Shown here: positions 38,101-46,320 of the stretch, one piece after another
How the letters are laid out: each line of letters starts with the position of its first letter
How positions within the stretch are numbered: position 1 is the stretch's first letter
Assembly: GCA_902620525.1 (NCBI GenBank)
Contig: CACNIK010000002.1
Span: forward strand, 124,001-188,000
Origin: an uncultured Pelagibacteraceae bacterium
Lineage (GTDB): Bacteria > Pseudomonadota > Alphaproteobacteria > Pelagibacterales > Pelagibacteraceae
Direction of reading: 5' to 3'
Length of the DNA stretch: 64,000 bases
The notes under the pieces: generated by a model
Told to the model about the DNA's origin: nothing
What the model saw: the letters and a program-made list of their open reading frames with translations, nothing else
Databases searched by the model: none
Translations under genes and position numbers: made by a program

Positions 38101-38159
38101 TTATGATTCTTTGATATATTATATTTATATTTAATTTAAAAAAATATAAAGGCGGAAAT

Positions 38160-38537
38160 ATGAGTAATTTTGAAAAAGTGGGAAAATTTATGAAAACATT
38201 TGGACAAGAAGTCAAAAATAAAGCTAAATTTCCTGAAGAAAAAATTGTTAAGCTTAGATACGATTTAATCGCTGAAGAACTAGAGGAATTTAAAGTTGCT
38301 TTAAAAGATAAAAACATAAAAGAGGTGGCAGATGCTTTGACTGACATACTTTATGTAACTTATGGCGCAGGTCATGCCTTTGGAATTAATTTAGACAAAT
38401 GTTTTGATGAAGTGCAAAATTCTAACATGAGTAAACTTGGAGAAGACGGCAAACCTATTTACAATGAATTCGGTAAAGTAATGAAAGGACCCAATTATTT
38501 CAAACCAAATTTAGAAAAACTGATAAATGAAAGATAA
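38160..38537 (+). CDS. MazG-like/PRA-PH family nucleotide pyrophosphohydrolase
   Basis: RYDLIAEELEEFKVALKDKNIKEVADALTDILYVTYGAGHAFGI matches the EExxE...ExxD metal-binding pattern. Confidence 0.8.
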   Translation: MSNFEKVGKFMKTFGQEVKNKAKFPEEKIVKLRYDLIAEELEEFKVALKDKNIKEVADALTDILYVTYGAGHAFGINLDKCFDEVQNSNMSKLGEDGKPIYNEFGKVMKGPNYFKPNLEKLINER

Positions 38538-38607
38538 AATATTCTGGATTATTACTGGTATAGCTTTGGGACTATTACTTTATTTAGGAGATAAATATAT
38601 TTTTTAA
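38527..38607 (+). CDS. candidate 26 aa single-TM microprotein
   Basis: ATG at 38527: MKDKIFWIITGIALGLLLYLGDKYIF*; overlaps the end of the preceding gene in another frame. Confidence 0.35.
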   Translation: MKDKIFWIITGIALGLLLYLGDKYIF

Positions 38608-38723
38608 AAACCCATGTTCGACCAATTGTCATTATCCTTAAATCTTTTTAGCTCTTCTTTGGAAGTAGGTCTAAAAAGATAATAGACTAGAAATAATCCA
38701 ACAATTATAAAAATAATTTCCAT
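38604..38723 (-). CDS. candidate 39 aa single-TM microprotein
   Basis: MEIIFIIVGLFLVYYLFRPTSKEELKRFKDNDNWSNMGF*; not in the ORF track because of its length. Confidence 0.4.
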   Translation of the reverse strand: MEIIFIIVGLFLVYYLFRPTSKEELKRFKDNDNWSNMGF

Positions 38724-38732
38724 TTCGTTTAT

Positions 38733-38996
38733 TTATTTATATTTGATTTTATACACTAAAATAAAAAAACTTAAAACAAGAGTTATTGCATTTGCCAATA
38801 TAATTGGAACTGATGAAATAATTACTCCATATATTAACCAACAAGAAGTTCCAATCGTAAAAATTAAAAACATGTATAGAGAAATATCTTTTGTGCTTCT
38901 AGATTTATAAACTTTAATTGCTTGAGGCAAAAAAGAAATAGTGGTGCAAAATGCTGCAAAAAAACCAATATATTTTATAATAAAATTTAGTACCAT
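38733..38996 (-). CDS. SemiSWEET/PQ-loop (MtN3-like) sugar transporter
   Basis: 87 aa, three TM helices: GFFAAFCTTISFLPQAIKVYKSRSTKDISLYMFLIFTIGTSCWLIYGVIISSVPIILANAITLVLSFFILVYKIKY. Confidence 0.88.
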   Translation of the reverse strand: MVLNFIIKYIGFFAAFCTTISFLPQAIKVYKSRSTKDISLYMFLIFTIGTSCWLIYGVIISSVPIILANAITLVLSFFILVYKIKYK

Positions 38997-39001
38997 AATT
39001 T

Positions 39002-39026
39002 GCAGGGGCGTTCTGTTGCCAGGTGC
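39002..39026 (-). repeat. displaced copy of tmRNA coding-piece 3' segment (att-like repeat R1)
   Basis: GCAGGGGCGTTCTGTTGCCAGGTGC, identical over 25 nt to 40626-40650 in the tmRNA gene. Confidence 0.9.
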
Positions 39027-39242
39027 TTAATATTTCTTTTTTTTACCTTTAGTTAATATTTGAGAAATTTTTTCCCAATTAGCAATTAAACTTCCGATAG
39101 AAAAAATTGCTAAGCCGTGATGTGAAGCAAAATCATCAAATTCATGGAGTCCAAGTTCTGCACCTATTTCTATCAGAGCAGAAAATAATAATATTCCATA
39201 AGTGAACAATGCTAATTTAGGATTTTTTTTAAAATCAATCAT
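39027..39242 (-). CDS. hypothetical 71 aa membrane protein
   Basis: ORF bounded by R1 and R2; MIDFKKNPKLALFTYGILLFSALIEIGAELGLHEFDDFASHHGLAIFSIGSLIANWEKISQILTKGKKKKY. Confidence 0.6.
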   Translation of the reverse strand: MIDFKKNPKLALFTYGILLFSALIEIGAELGLHEFDDFASHHGLAIFSIGSLIANWEKISQILTKGKKKKY

Positions 39243-39276
39243 GCTTGATTATTTATCATGCTTAATTGTAATGCAA

Positions 39277-39298
39277 GGGGCGTTCTGTTGCCAGGTGC
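39277..39298 (-). repeat. displaced copy of tmRNA coding-piece 3' segment (att-like repeat R2)
   Basis: GGGGCGTTCTGTTGCCAGGTGC, identical over 22 nt (23 with the next C) to the tmRNA copy at 40629-40651. Confidence 0.9.
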
Positions 39299-39422
39299 CG
39301 TGAACCTTTTAACGTTATACAACAATTCTAGACCATAAAAAACGGCTATTTCTTTGCTGGGTGAGTCCGTATTGTGCCCGCCAGTGAGTCCGGATATAGT
39401 GTGTATATTATAAAGGATACTT

Positions 39423-39839
39423 ATGTTTGGATTATTTGAAAATAAACAAGGGAAAGCTTTGGTAGCTGAAACGTTAAGAACTATAGAACATGCTGATCTG
39501 TTAAGTACTAAAGATAAAAACAAAGTAGCTAAAAATGTATTTACAAAAATTATAAAAGCAATAAATGAGATTGACGGGGTACCTCATGGTCCAAAACTCG
39601 ATAAAATTATGCAAAGACAAATTCAAGATGCAACCAAACAAAGACAAAAACAAATTACTGCAGATGAAGAAAGAAATCCAAAATGGATTGAAACTGCTTT
39701 ATTTGAAAGTTTCTTGTTAATGAATTGTGGAAAATTTGGAGAAAAAATATCCAAACAAAGTATAATCGTTGGCGGTTGGTGCAGAGAAAATATGACACAA
39801 GCTGAGCTTAATAAATTTGAAAAAAAACTACCAAAATAA
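39423..39839 (+). CDS. hypothetical protein (138 aa)
   Basis: Open ORF in the R2-R3 segment; no family recognised. Confidence 0.65.
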   Translation: MFGLFENKQGKALVAETLRTIEHADLLSTKDKNKVAKNVFTKIIKAINEIDGVPHGPKLDKIMQRQIQDATKQRQKQITADEERNPKWIETALFESFLLMNCGKFGEKISKQSIIVGGWCRENMTQAELNKFEKKLPK

Positions 39840-39842
39840 ATA

Positions 39843-40130
39843 GTGAAAAAAAGAAAGAGCCAATATTCAACGCGAGATTATACCAAAAAGGTTTATTGGT
39901 CTGGAGATAAAAAAGATTTAAGAAAATCATTCCCTAAATGGACGATGATTGCTTGGGCGTTAATTGATCTAACACTTGGAGTAGGTTTAATTTGGCTTGC
40001 AATTAGTTGGGCTGAAAGCACTTGGGCTTATTATCTATTATTTATTGGCGGACTTCTATCTTTTAGAATGTGTTACGTTCATTTAAGTTATCTATGGGGT
40101 GGAAAAATCTGGGGACCAAGCAATGGATGA
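39843..40130 (+). CDS. hypothetical membrane protein (95 aa, two TM)
   Basis: GTG start; hydrophobic segments WALIDLTLGVGLIWLAISWA and YYLLFIGGLLSFRMCYV. Confidence 0.55.
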   Translation: MKKRKSQYSTRDYTKKVYWSGDKKDLRKSFPKWTMIAWALIDLTLGVGLIWLAISWAESTWAYYLLFIGGLLSFRMCYVHLSYLWGGKIWGPSNG

Positions 40131-40383
40131 TGATAAAATGATTTGGCCTCCTCCAATACCAAGAGTCTATAGGGATCACCGAAAATTTATTTATCAACTA
40201 ACTGTCTCTAAAACACTCACACACTCAGACAAAGACAAAGAAGGCAAGAAACATTGGTGCGTTGTACAATATAGAAATATTTCTCCACCTCAACCAATGA
40301 ATTCCTGGAACTTCGAAACTAAAGAAGAAGCGGAGGATTTTATGAAAAAAAATAATATGGTTTCTTTAGAAAATCAAAATTAA
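40123..40383 (+). CDS. hypothetical protein (86 aa)
   Basis: MDDDKMIWPPPIPRVYRDHRKFIYQL...; start at 40123 overlaps end of previous ORF; track start 40099 is an alternative. Confidence 0.55.
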   Translation: MDDDKMIWPPPIPRVYRDHRKFIYQLTVSKTLTHSDKDKEGKKHWCVVQYRNISPPQPMNSWNFETKEEAEDFMKKNNMVSLENQN

Positions 40384-40388
40384 AAATC

Positions 40389-40532
40389 ATGGATATACTA
40401 TTAGCAATTTTTTTATTAATTATATTAGTTGTTCTAGTGCAATATGAATTTTATTTTTTATCAGCAATTGTTGGTTTAGTTTTTGTTGCAGTCCTTTTTT
40501 TTGGGTGGACTATTTATGATCATTATAAATAA
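40389..40532 (+). CDS. candidate 47 aa two-TM microprotein
   Basis: MDILLAIFLLIILVVLVQYEFYFLSAIVGLVFVAVLFFGWTIYDHYK*; read directly, not in ORF track. Confidence 0.5.
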   Translation: MDILLAIFLLIILVVLVQYEFYFLSAIVGLVFVAVLFFGWTIYDHYK

Positions 40533-40617
40533 TTCCCCCGCCAACGCTATTTGTCTTTTCTCACTGAGTCCTATGTGAGTCCAAGATAAAAAAAGTTGTG
40601 AATTAATAAGTGTTAAC

Positions 40618-40880
40618 GCCAATACGCAGGGGCGTTCTGTTGCCAGGTGCCCCAAACCCCGTTCACTTAATTAACAAGTTAATTAAGCAGCAAGTGCAAA
40701 TTTATTATTTGCATTTATAATTAGCCCGTTACGTCGGAACTATCTCGAACGAAAGAAAAACTTTTAGACACCCGTCGAGCCTAATTCACCCCCTCAAGTT
40801 GTAAATGGTGGAGGTGGTGGGTACTGCCCCCACGTCCGCAATGTTTATTACGAGATTCGTTTATCGTCATAGTTGGAAAA
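40618..40880 (-). ncRNA. ssrA: two-piece (circularly permuted) alphaproteobacterial tmRNA
   Basis: Minus strand: acceptor piece ending GCGGACGTGGGGGCAGTACCCACCACCTCCACCA (mature 3' end at 40806), 12 nt intervening, then coding piece starting GGGGGTGAATTAGGCTCGACGGG (5' at 40793) with tag GCA AAT AAT AAA TTT GCA CTT GCT GCT TAA = ANNKFALAA* (40683-40712), then GGGGTTTGGGGCACCTGGCAACAGAACGCCCCTGC. Outer ends approximate. Confidence 0.93.
40626..40650 (-). repeat. tmRNA-resident copy of the att-like repeat (R3)
   Basis: GCAGGGGCGTTCTGTTGCCAGGTGC within the tmRNA coding piece; parent of R1 and R2. Confidence 0.9.
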
Positions 40881-40933
40881 CCAACATTATTAATATAAAA
40901 CTCTTTTTTAGAGATTCAATAACTTTATTCAAA

Positions 40934-41881
40934 ATGAAACTAACAAAAGAACAAAAACAAGAAATTGCTGACCAACAATCTCAAAAACATGAGACTAAAA
41001 GAGTAACTTCACCAGAATTAGAAAATATTTTGTACGAAGCTTTACCTGTCCTAGACCATGGCTTTGTCAGAGTAGTAGATTACATGGGTGATGATACTTC
41101 TATTGTACAATCAGCAAGAGTTTCATATGGCAAAGGAACTAAAAAAGTTTCAACAGACGAAGGCTTAATAAAATATTTAATGAGACATTGGCATTCAACT
41201 CCATTTGAAATGTGTGAAATTAAATATCACGTTAAACTTCCCATCTTTATTGCAAGACAATGGATAAGACACAGAACTGCTAACGTAAATGAGTATTCAG
41301 CAAGATATTCTATTTTAGATAAAGAATTTTATATACCTGCAAAAGAACAATTATCTGCTCAATCTATTTCAAATAGACAGGGTAGAGGAGACTTAATTAC
41401 AGGTGAGCAAGCAGATGAAGTGTTAAAAATTTTAAAAGATGATGCGACAAGAACTTACAACAACTATGAAAAAATGCTTAACGAAAGATTTGACGGAACT
41501 ACAATTGATGAGGGCAAAGCGGGTTTGGCAAGAGAACTTGCAAGAATGAACTTAACTTTAAATTCATATACTCAATGGTATTGGAAAACAGATTTATTAA
41601 ACTTATTAAACTTTTTATTTCTTAGAGCTGATAGTCATGCTCAATATGAAATAAGAGTTTATGCAGAAACTATGCTTGAAACTGTTAAAAAATGGGTGCC
41701 AATAACTCATTCAGCTTTTTTGGATTATAGAGTTGGAGCAGTACATGTTTCTGCTAAAGGGAAAAAAGTTATTCAAAAAATGGCTAAAGGTGAAAAAATT
41801 ACTTATGAAGACTCTGGTCTTTCCAAAAGAGAATGGAATGAACTTATGAGTTCTTTTGATTTTAAAGAAAAGATAGTTTAA
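40934..41881 (+). CDS. thyX: FAD-dependent thymidylate synthase
   Basis: ThyX motif [19 protein letters not shown] (RHRxxSxNexSxR-type) and family N-terminus at [12 protein letters not shown] (40934); track start 40805 runs into the tmRNA. Confidence 0.95.
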   Translation: MKLTKEQKQEIADQQSQKHETKRVTSPELENILYEALPVLDHGFVRVVDYMGDDTSIVQSARVSYGKGTKKVSTDEGLIKYLMRHWHSTPFEMCEIKYHVKLPIFIARQWIRHRTANVNEYSARYSILDKEFYIPAKEQLSAQSISNRQGRGDLITGEQADEVLKILKDDATRTYNNYEKMLNERFDGTTIDEGKAGLARELARMNLTLNSYTQWYWKTDLLNLLNFLFLRADSHAQYEIRVYAETMLETVKKWVPITHSAFLDYRVGAVHVSAKGKKVIQKMAKGEKITYEDSGLSKREWNELMSSFDFKEKIV

Positions 41882-42656
41882 TTTTTTCAGCTATACTTTT
41901 AAATACCTTTGATACATCGTGATCTGGCTGAGAATAGGTCAGAGGATCACCAATGTCTGCTGAATTTCTTAAATCTTGATTTAAAGGAATGTGACCTAAA
42001 AATTCTTTGTTAAATTCTTTCGCTGTTTTCTCTACTCCACCTTCCCCAAATATTTTATATTCTTTTCCATCATCTCCTTTAAAAAAACTCATATTATCGA
42101 TTAATCCTAAAATTTTTACACCTGTTTTATCAAACATTTGTATTCCTCTTTTTACATCGAGTAGGGCTAAATCTTGTGGAGTTGAAACAATAATAGTCCC
42201 ATCAACTTTTACCTCTTGAGCAAATGTCAATTGTGTATCTCCTGTGCCTGGAGGCATATCTATTATAATTACATCTCTATCTTTCCATAATACTTTTTGA
42301 GTCATTGTTTTAATTGCACTAATAACCATTGGTCCACGCCATATCATTGGAGTTTGCTCATCAACTAAAAAACCCATGGACATACATTGAGCATTGTACT
42401 TTTCAATTGGAATAATTTTATTACCATCTTCAGTTTTTGGCTTTTCATTTAAATTAATTAATTTTGGAAGTGATGGACCGTAAACATCAGCGTCAAGTAT
42501 TCCAATCTTTAACCCTAGGTTTTGTAAAGCAAAAGCAAGGTTTACTGCCACCGTTGATTTTCCAACTCCACCTTTTGCACTAGAAACTAATATAGTGAAT
42601 TTTGTTCCATTTATTGGAGTTTTGATAAATTGCTTAGGAGGTGGTTTTTTACTCAT
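41862..42656 (-). CDS. mrp: Mrp/ApbC/NBP35-type P-loop iron-sulfur carrier ATPase
   Basis: [49 protein letters not shown]. Confidence 0.93.
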   Translation of the reverse strand: MSKKPPPKQFIKTPINGTKFTILVSSAKGGVGKSTVAVNLAFALQNLGLKIGILDADVYGPSLPKLINLNEKPKTEDGNKIIPIEKYNAQCMSMGFLVDEQTPMIWRGPMVISAIKTMTQKVLWKDRDVIIIDMPPGTGDTQLTFAQEVKVDGTIIVSTPQDLALLDVKRGIQMFDKTGVKILGLIDNMSFFKGDDGKEYKIFGEGGVEKTAKEFNKEFLGHIPLNQDLRNSADIGDPLTYSQPDHDVSKVFKSIAEKIKLSFL

Positions 42657-42732
42657 AATGTTTCAATATTTTGGTCATAATATCGCTATTACTTAACTTG
42701 TTTTTACAATAAAAGTCACTATATAAAGTGTC

Positions 42733-43836
42733 ATGAGTTTAATAGGAAGTATATTCAAAAATCAATCACCTTGGGGATCTTCGGGTCCTACAGGTGGAAG
42801 TGGGAATGGATCTGGATCAAGAAGAGAACCTCCAAATATTGATGAGCTTATAAGAAATATTCAAAACAAAATAAATAGATTTATGCCTGGTGGAAAATCA
42901 GGCGGCGGAAAACCAATAGTTTTGGGTTTAATAATATTATTAGTAATCTGGGTTTTGAGCGGTCTTTACAGAGTGCTACCTGACGAACAAGGAGTTGTTT
43001 TAAGATTTGGAAAATTTGTAAATACTACACAACCTGGATTGAATTATCATTTACCTTTCCCAGTCGAAAGAGTGCTTAAGCCTAAAGTAACAAAAGTTAA
43101 TAGAATAGATGTTGGCTTTCGAGGAGCTAGCGACAGTGGAAGATCTTCTGGTGTTGGAGAGGTTCCAGAAGAAAGCTTAATGTTAACTGGAGACGAAAAT
43201 ATTGTAGATATAAATTACTCAGTTTTTTGGGTTATTAAAGACGCTGGCAAATTTTTATTCAATATTCAAAGTCCAGTTGAAACTGTAAAAGCAACTTCCG
43301 AAACAGCAATGAGAGAGGTTATAGCGAAGAGTGAAATTCAATCAATTTTAACTGAAGGAAGATCTAATATAGAAGTTGAAGTGCAAGAAATTACTCAAAA
43401 TATTTTAGATGAGTATGGATCTGGTATTCAAATCACCCAAGTTCAAACACAAAAAGCTGACCCGCCAAGTCAAGTTATCGATGCATTTAGAGATGTACAA
43501 GCAGCTAGAGCAGATAAAGAAAGATCAAAAAACGAAGCAGAGGCTTATGCTAACGATGTAATTCCAAGAGCTCGAGGAGATGCAGAAAAAATATTACAAG
43601 AAGCTGAGGCATATAAAAAAGAAGTTGTTGCAACTGCTGAGGGTGAAGCTTCTAGATTTTTAGCGATTTATGGCGAATACAGAAACGCAAAACAAGTAAC
43701 TCAAGAAAGAATGTTTCTTGAGACCATGGAAAAAGTTTTAGCAGATATAGATAAAGTAATAATCGATAAAGAATCAGGTTCAGGGGTAGTACCTTATTTA
43801 CCCTTACCAGAAATTAAAAAGAAGAGTGGTAGTTAA
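42733..43836 (+). CDS. hflK: FtsH protease modulator HflK
   Basis: SPFH protein with glycine-rich N-terminus, LPDEQGVVLRFGKFVNTTQPGLNYHLPFPVE; followed by hflC. Confidence 0.93.
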   Translation: MSLIGSIFKNQSPWGSSGPTGGSGNGSGSRREPPNIDELIRNIQNKINRFMPGGKSGGGKPIVLGLIILLVIWVLSGLYRVLPDEQGVVLRFGKFVNTTQPGLNYHLPFPVERVLKPKVTKVNRIDVGFRGASDSGRSSGVGEVPEESLMLTGDENIVDINYSVFWVIKDAGKFLFNIQSPVETVKATSETAMREVIAKSEIQSILTEGRSNIEVEVQEITQNILDEYGSGIQITQVQTQKADPPSQVIDAFRDVQAARADKERSKNEAEAYANDVIPRARGDAEKILQEAEAYKKEVVATAEGEASRFLAIYGEYRNAKQVTQERMFLETMEKVLADIDKVIIDKESGSGVVPYLPLPEIKKKSGS

Positions 43837-44708
43837 TGAAAGTATCTAAATTTTTTATACCATTTATTGTTGTTTTAGGAATAACTGCTTTTCAATCAAT
43901 TTTTATTGTTCAAGAGATTAACCAAGCTATCGTTCTACAATTTGGTGACCCTAAAAAAATTGTAAATAAATCAGGTTTAAATTTTAAATTGCCGTTTATC
44001 CAAAACGTTGCATACTTGGACAAAAGAGTTTTAAATTTAGATAACCCACCGGAAGAAGTTATAGCTGCAGATCAAAAAAGATTAATTGTTGATGCGATTG
44101 CTAGATTTAAAATTGTTGATCCACTTAAGTTTTATATTTCTGTTGGTAACGAGAGAGTTGCTAGACAAAGACTTGCAACAATTATTAACTCAAGAATAAG
44201 AGGTGTTTTAGGTAAACAAGAACTTGCTACTCTTTTATCTAAAGATAGAGCGAAACAAATGGCTATTATTCAAAATGATGTAAACATTGAGGCTAAAAAC
44301 TTTGGAATAGAGATTGTTGACGTTAGAATTAAAAGAGCTGACTTACCACAAGCAAACAGTGAAGCAATTTATGCTCGAATGCAAACTGAAAGACAGAGAG
44401 AAGCAAAAGAATTTAGAGCCCAAGGAGCTGAGATAGCTACGAGAATTAAATCTACAGCCGATAAAGAGGTAACAGTAATTCTAGCAAATGCTAAGAAAAA
44501 ATCAGAAATTATGAAAGGTGAGGGAGATGGCCAAAGAAACAAAATATTTGCAGATGCTTTTGGTAAGGACCCACAATTTTTCAGCTTTTACAGAGCAATG
44601 CAATCTTATGAGAAATCTCTTATAGGCGGAGATACATCTCTAATACTTTCACCAGACAGCGATTTCTTTAAATTTTTTGGAAAATCTGGTCTAATCAAAA
44701 AAAACTAA
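43836..44708 (+). CDS. hflC: FtsH protease modulator HflC
   Basis: SPFH domain: QEINQAIVLQFGDPKKIVNKSGLNFKLPFIQNV...; overlaps hflK stop. Confidence 0.93.
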   Translation: MKVSKFFIPFIVVLGITAFQSIFIVQEINQAIVLQFGDPKKIVNKSGLNFKLPFIQNVAYLDKRVLNLDNPPEEVIAADQKRLIVDAIARFKIVDPLKFYISVGNERVARQRLATIINSRIRGVLGKQELATLLSKDRAKQMAIIQNDVNIEAKNFGIEIVDVRIKRADLPQANSEAIYARMQTERQREAKEFRAQGAEIATRIKSTADKEVTVILANAKKKSEIMKGEGDGQRNKIFADAFGKDPQFFSFYRAMQSYEKSLIGGDTSLILSPDSDFFKFFGKSGLIKKN

Positions 44709-44716
44709 TCTAAAAT

Positions 44717-44902
44717 ATGAGTGATCTTATTACGGCTATAGGATTACTTTTTTTTATAGAGGGTCTTTTACTTGCCATGTTTCCGTCAAGAATAAAAAAT
44801 ATGCTTAAAATTATAGAAACTATGTCTGAAAATAAGTTAAGATACTCTGGCATTTTTTTCTTATTAATTGGATTTGTAATAATTTGGTATATGAGACATT
44901 AA
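44717..44902 (+). CDS. DUF2065-family small membrane protein
   Basis: 61 aa, two TM, in the hflKC-degP context usual for DUF2065. Confidence 0.75.
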   Translation: MSDLITAIGLLFFIEGLLLAMFPSRIKNMLKIIETMSENKLRYSGIFFLLIGFVIIWYMRH

Positions 44903-46318
44903 ATGAGAATATTTAAAAAATTTATTATAGTTTTATTAATTTCTTCTTTTTCTAGTAATATAAGCGCAAATACTAGACCAGACTCTTTTGCAGATTTAGC
45001 TGAAAAACTCATGCCATCAGTCGTTAACATTTCAACTACACAAACAATTCGTACAACAAATAATAATCAATTTCCTTTCCAATTTCCTCCGGGATCACCT
45101 TTTGAAGATATGTTTAAAGAATTTCAAAGACCAACTGAACGAAAAGCCTCATCTTTGGGATCTGGCTTTATAATAAAAAAAGAAGGTGTTGTAGTAACAA
45201 ATAATCACGTTATCGCTAATGCCGAGGATATAATTGTGCGAATTGGTGATAAGGAATATAAAGCAGAAGTTTTAGGCTCAGATCCTTACGCAGATGTTGC
45301 TGTTTTAAAAATTAAAGATAGCAAAAATGATTTTGAAGTAGTGGAGTTTGGTGACTCTGATAAAGCTAGAGTTGGAGACTGGGTTGTGGCAATCGGAAAT
45401 CCTTTTGGATTAGGTGGCACTGTAACTTCAGGAATTATTTCAGCAAGAAATAGAGATATTAATTTAACACGTTACGATGATTTTATTCAAACTGATGCAT
45501 CTATAAATCAGGGAAACTCCGGTGGACCTCTTTTTAATTTAAAGGGTGAAGTAATTGGAATTAACACAGCCATAATTGCTCCTGGTCAAGCTGGATCAAT
45601 TGGAATTGGTTTTGCAATTCCTGCAAATGCTGCATCAAACATTATTGATCAATTAATAAAATATGGTGAAACAAGAAGAGGTTGGCTTGGAGTTAGAATT
45701 CAAGAAGTCACGAAAGAAATAGCAGAAGTAGAAAATTTAAAAAAACCATCTGGAGCATTAGTTGCAAGTGTAGGGGAAAAAAGTCCAGCAGACAAAGCTG
45801 GTATTAAAGCTGGAGACATCATTCTAGAGTTTGATGGAAAAAAAATTGATACAATGAGAAAACTACCTAAAGTAGTTGCAAGCACTGATGTCGGAAAAAG
45901 TGTTACACTTAAAATTTGGAGAGATAAAAGGATGATCGATAAAAGACTTACTCTAGGTAGACTTGAGTCTTCGAGTGAGTTTAAAGAAAAGAAAGCTGAG
46001 TTACCCAAAAAAACTAAAGAATTAGATGTAGACACATTAAAAATAACTGTAAGAGATCTAAACTCAAATGATATTAAAACAAGAAATTTAAATAAAAGTT
46101 TAAAGGGAGCAGTCATCGTAGAGATATCGAAGAGAAGCCCTGTAGTAGGTTTATTAAACGTAAATGACGTGATAATTGAAATCCAAAAAAAACCGATACA
46201 AAAAATTGATAACTTAGATAATTTAATTAAAAAAGTTAAAGACAAAGGACAACCTTTATATCTAACAATTATCAACAATAATAATCAACGTAGATACCTT
46301 GGTGTAAAACTCAAATAG
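44903..46318 (+). CDS. degP: DegP/HtrA (Do) serine protease
   Basis: Catalytic triad in VVTNNHVI, PYADVAVLKI, QGNSGGPLFN; two PDZ domains. Confidence 0.95.
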   Translation: MRIFKKFIIVLLISSFSSNISANTRPDSFADLAEKLMPSVVNISTTQTIRTTNNNQFPFQFPPGSPFEDMFKEFQRPTERKASSLGSGFIIKKEGVVVTNNHVIANAEDIIVRIGDKEYKAEVLGSDPYADVAVLKIKDSKNDFEVVEFGDSDKARVGDWVVAIGNPFGLGGTVTSGIISARNRDINLTRYDDFIQTDASINQGNSGGPLFNLKGEVIGINTAIIAPGQAGSIGIGFAIPANAASNIIDQLIKYGETRRGWLGVRIQEVTKEIAEVENLKKPSGALVASVGEKSPADKAGIKAGDIILEFDGKKIDTMRKLPKVVASTDVGKSVTLKIWRDKRMIDKRLTLGRLESSSEFKEKKAELPKKTKELDVDTLKITVRDLNSNDIKTRNLNKSLKGAVIVEISKRSPVVGLLNVNDVIIEIQKKPIQKIDNLDNLIKKVKDKGQPLYLTIINNNNQRRYLGVKLK

Positions 46319-46320
46319 TT

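Noticed and set aside
39239-39523. Minus-strand 94 aa ORF
   Set aside because: It reads through the att repeat R2 and antisense to 39423-39839; likely spurious.
39002-40650. Three identical short repeats considered as a degenerate CRISPR array
   Set aside because: Unequal spacing (275 and about 1350 bp), ORFs between copies, and one copy is an integral part of tmRNA; att duplication explains them better.
40805-40933. 43-residue N-terminal extension of ThyX in the ORF track
   Set aside because: The segment [23 protein letters not shown] translates the antisense of the tmRNA acceptor piece; the ThyX family N-terminus begins at 40934.
45700-46278. 192 aa minus-strand ORF inside degP and similar long antisense ORFs (17378-17860, 6139-6516, 48022-48402)
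   Set aside because: Fully antisense to strong conserved genes; expected by chance in AT-rich, biased-codon DNA.
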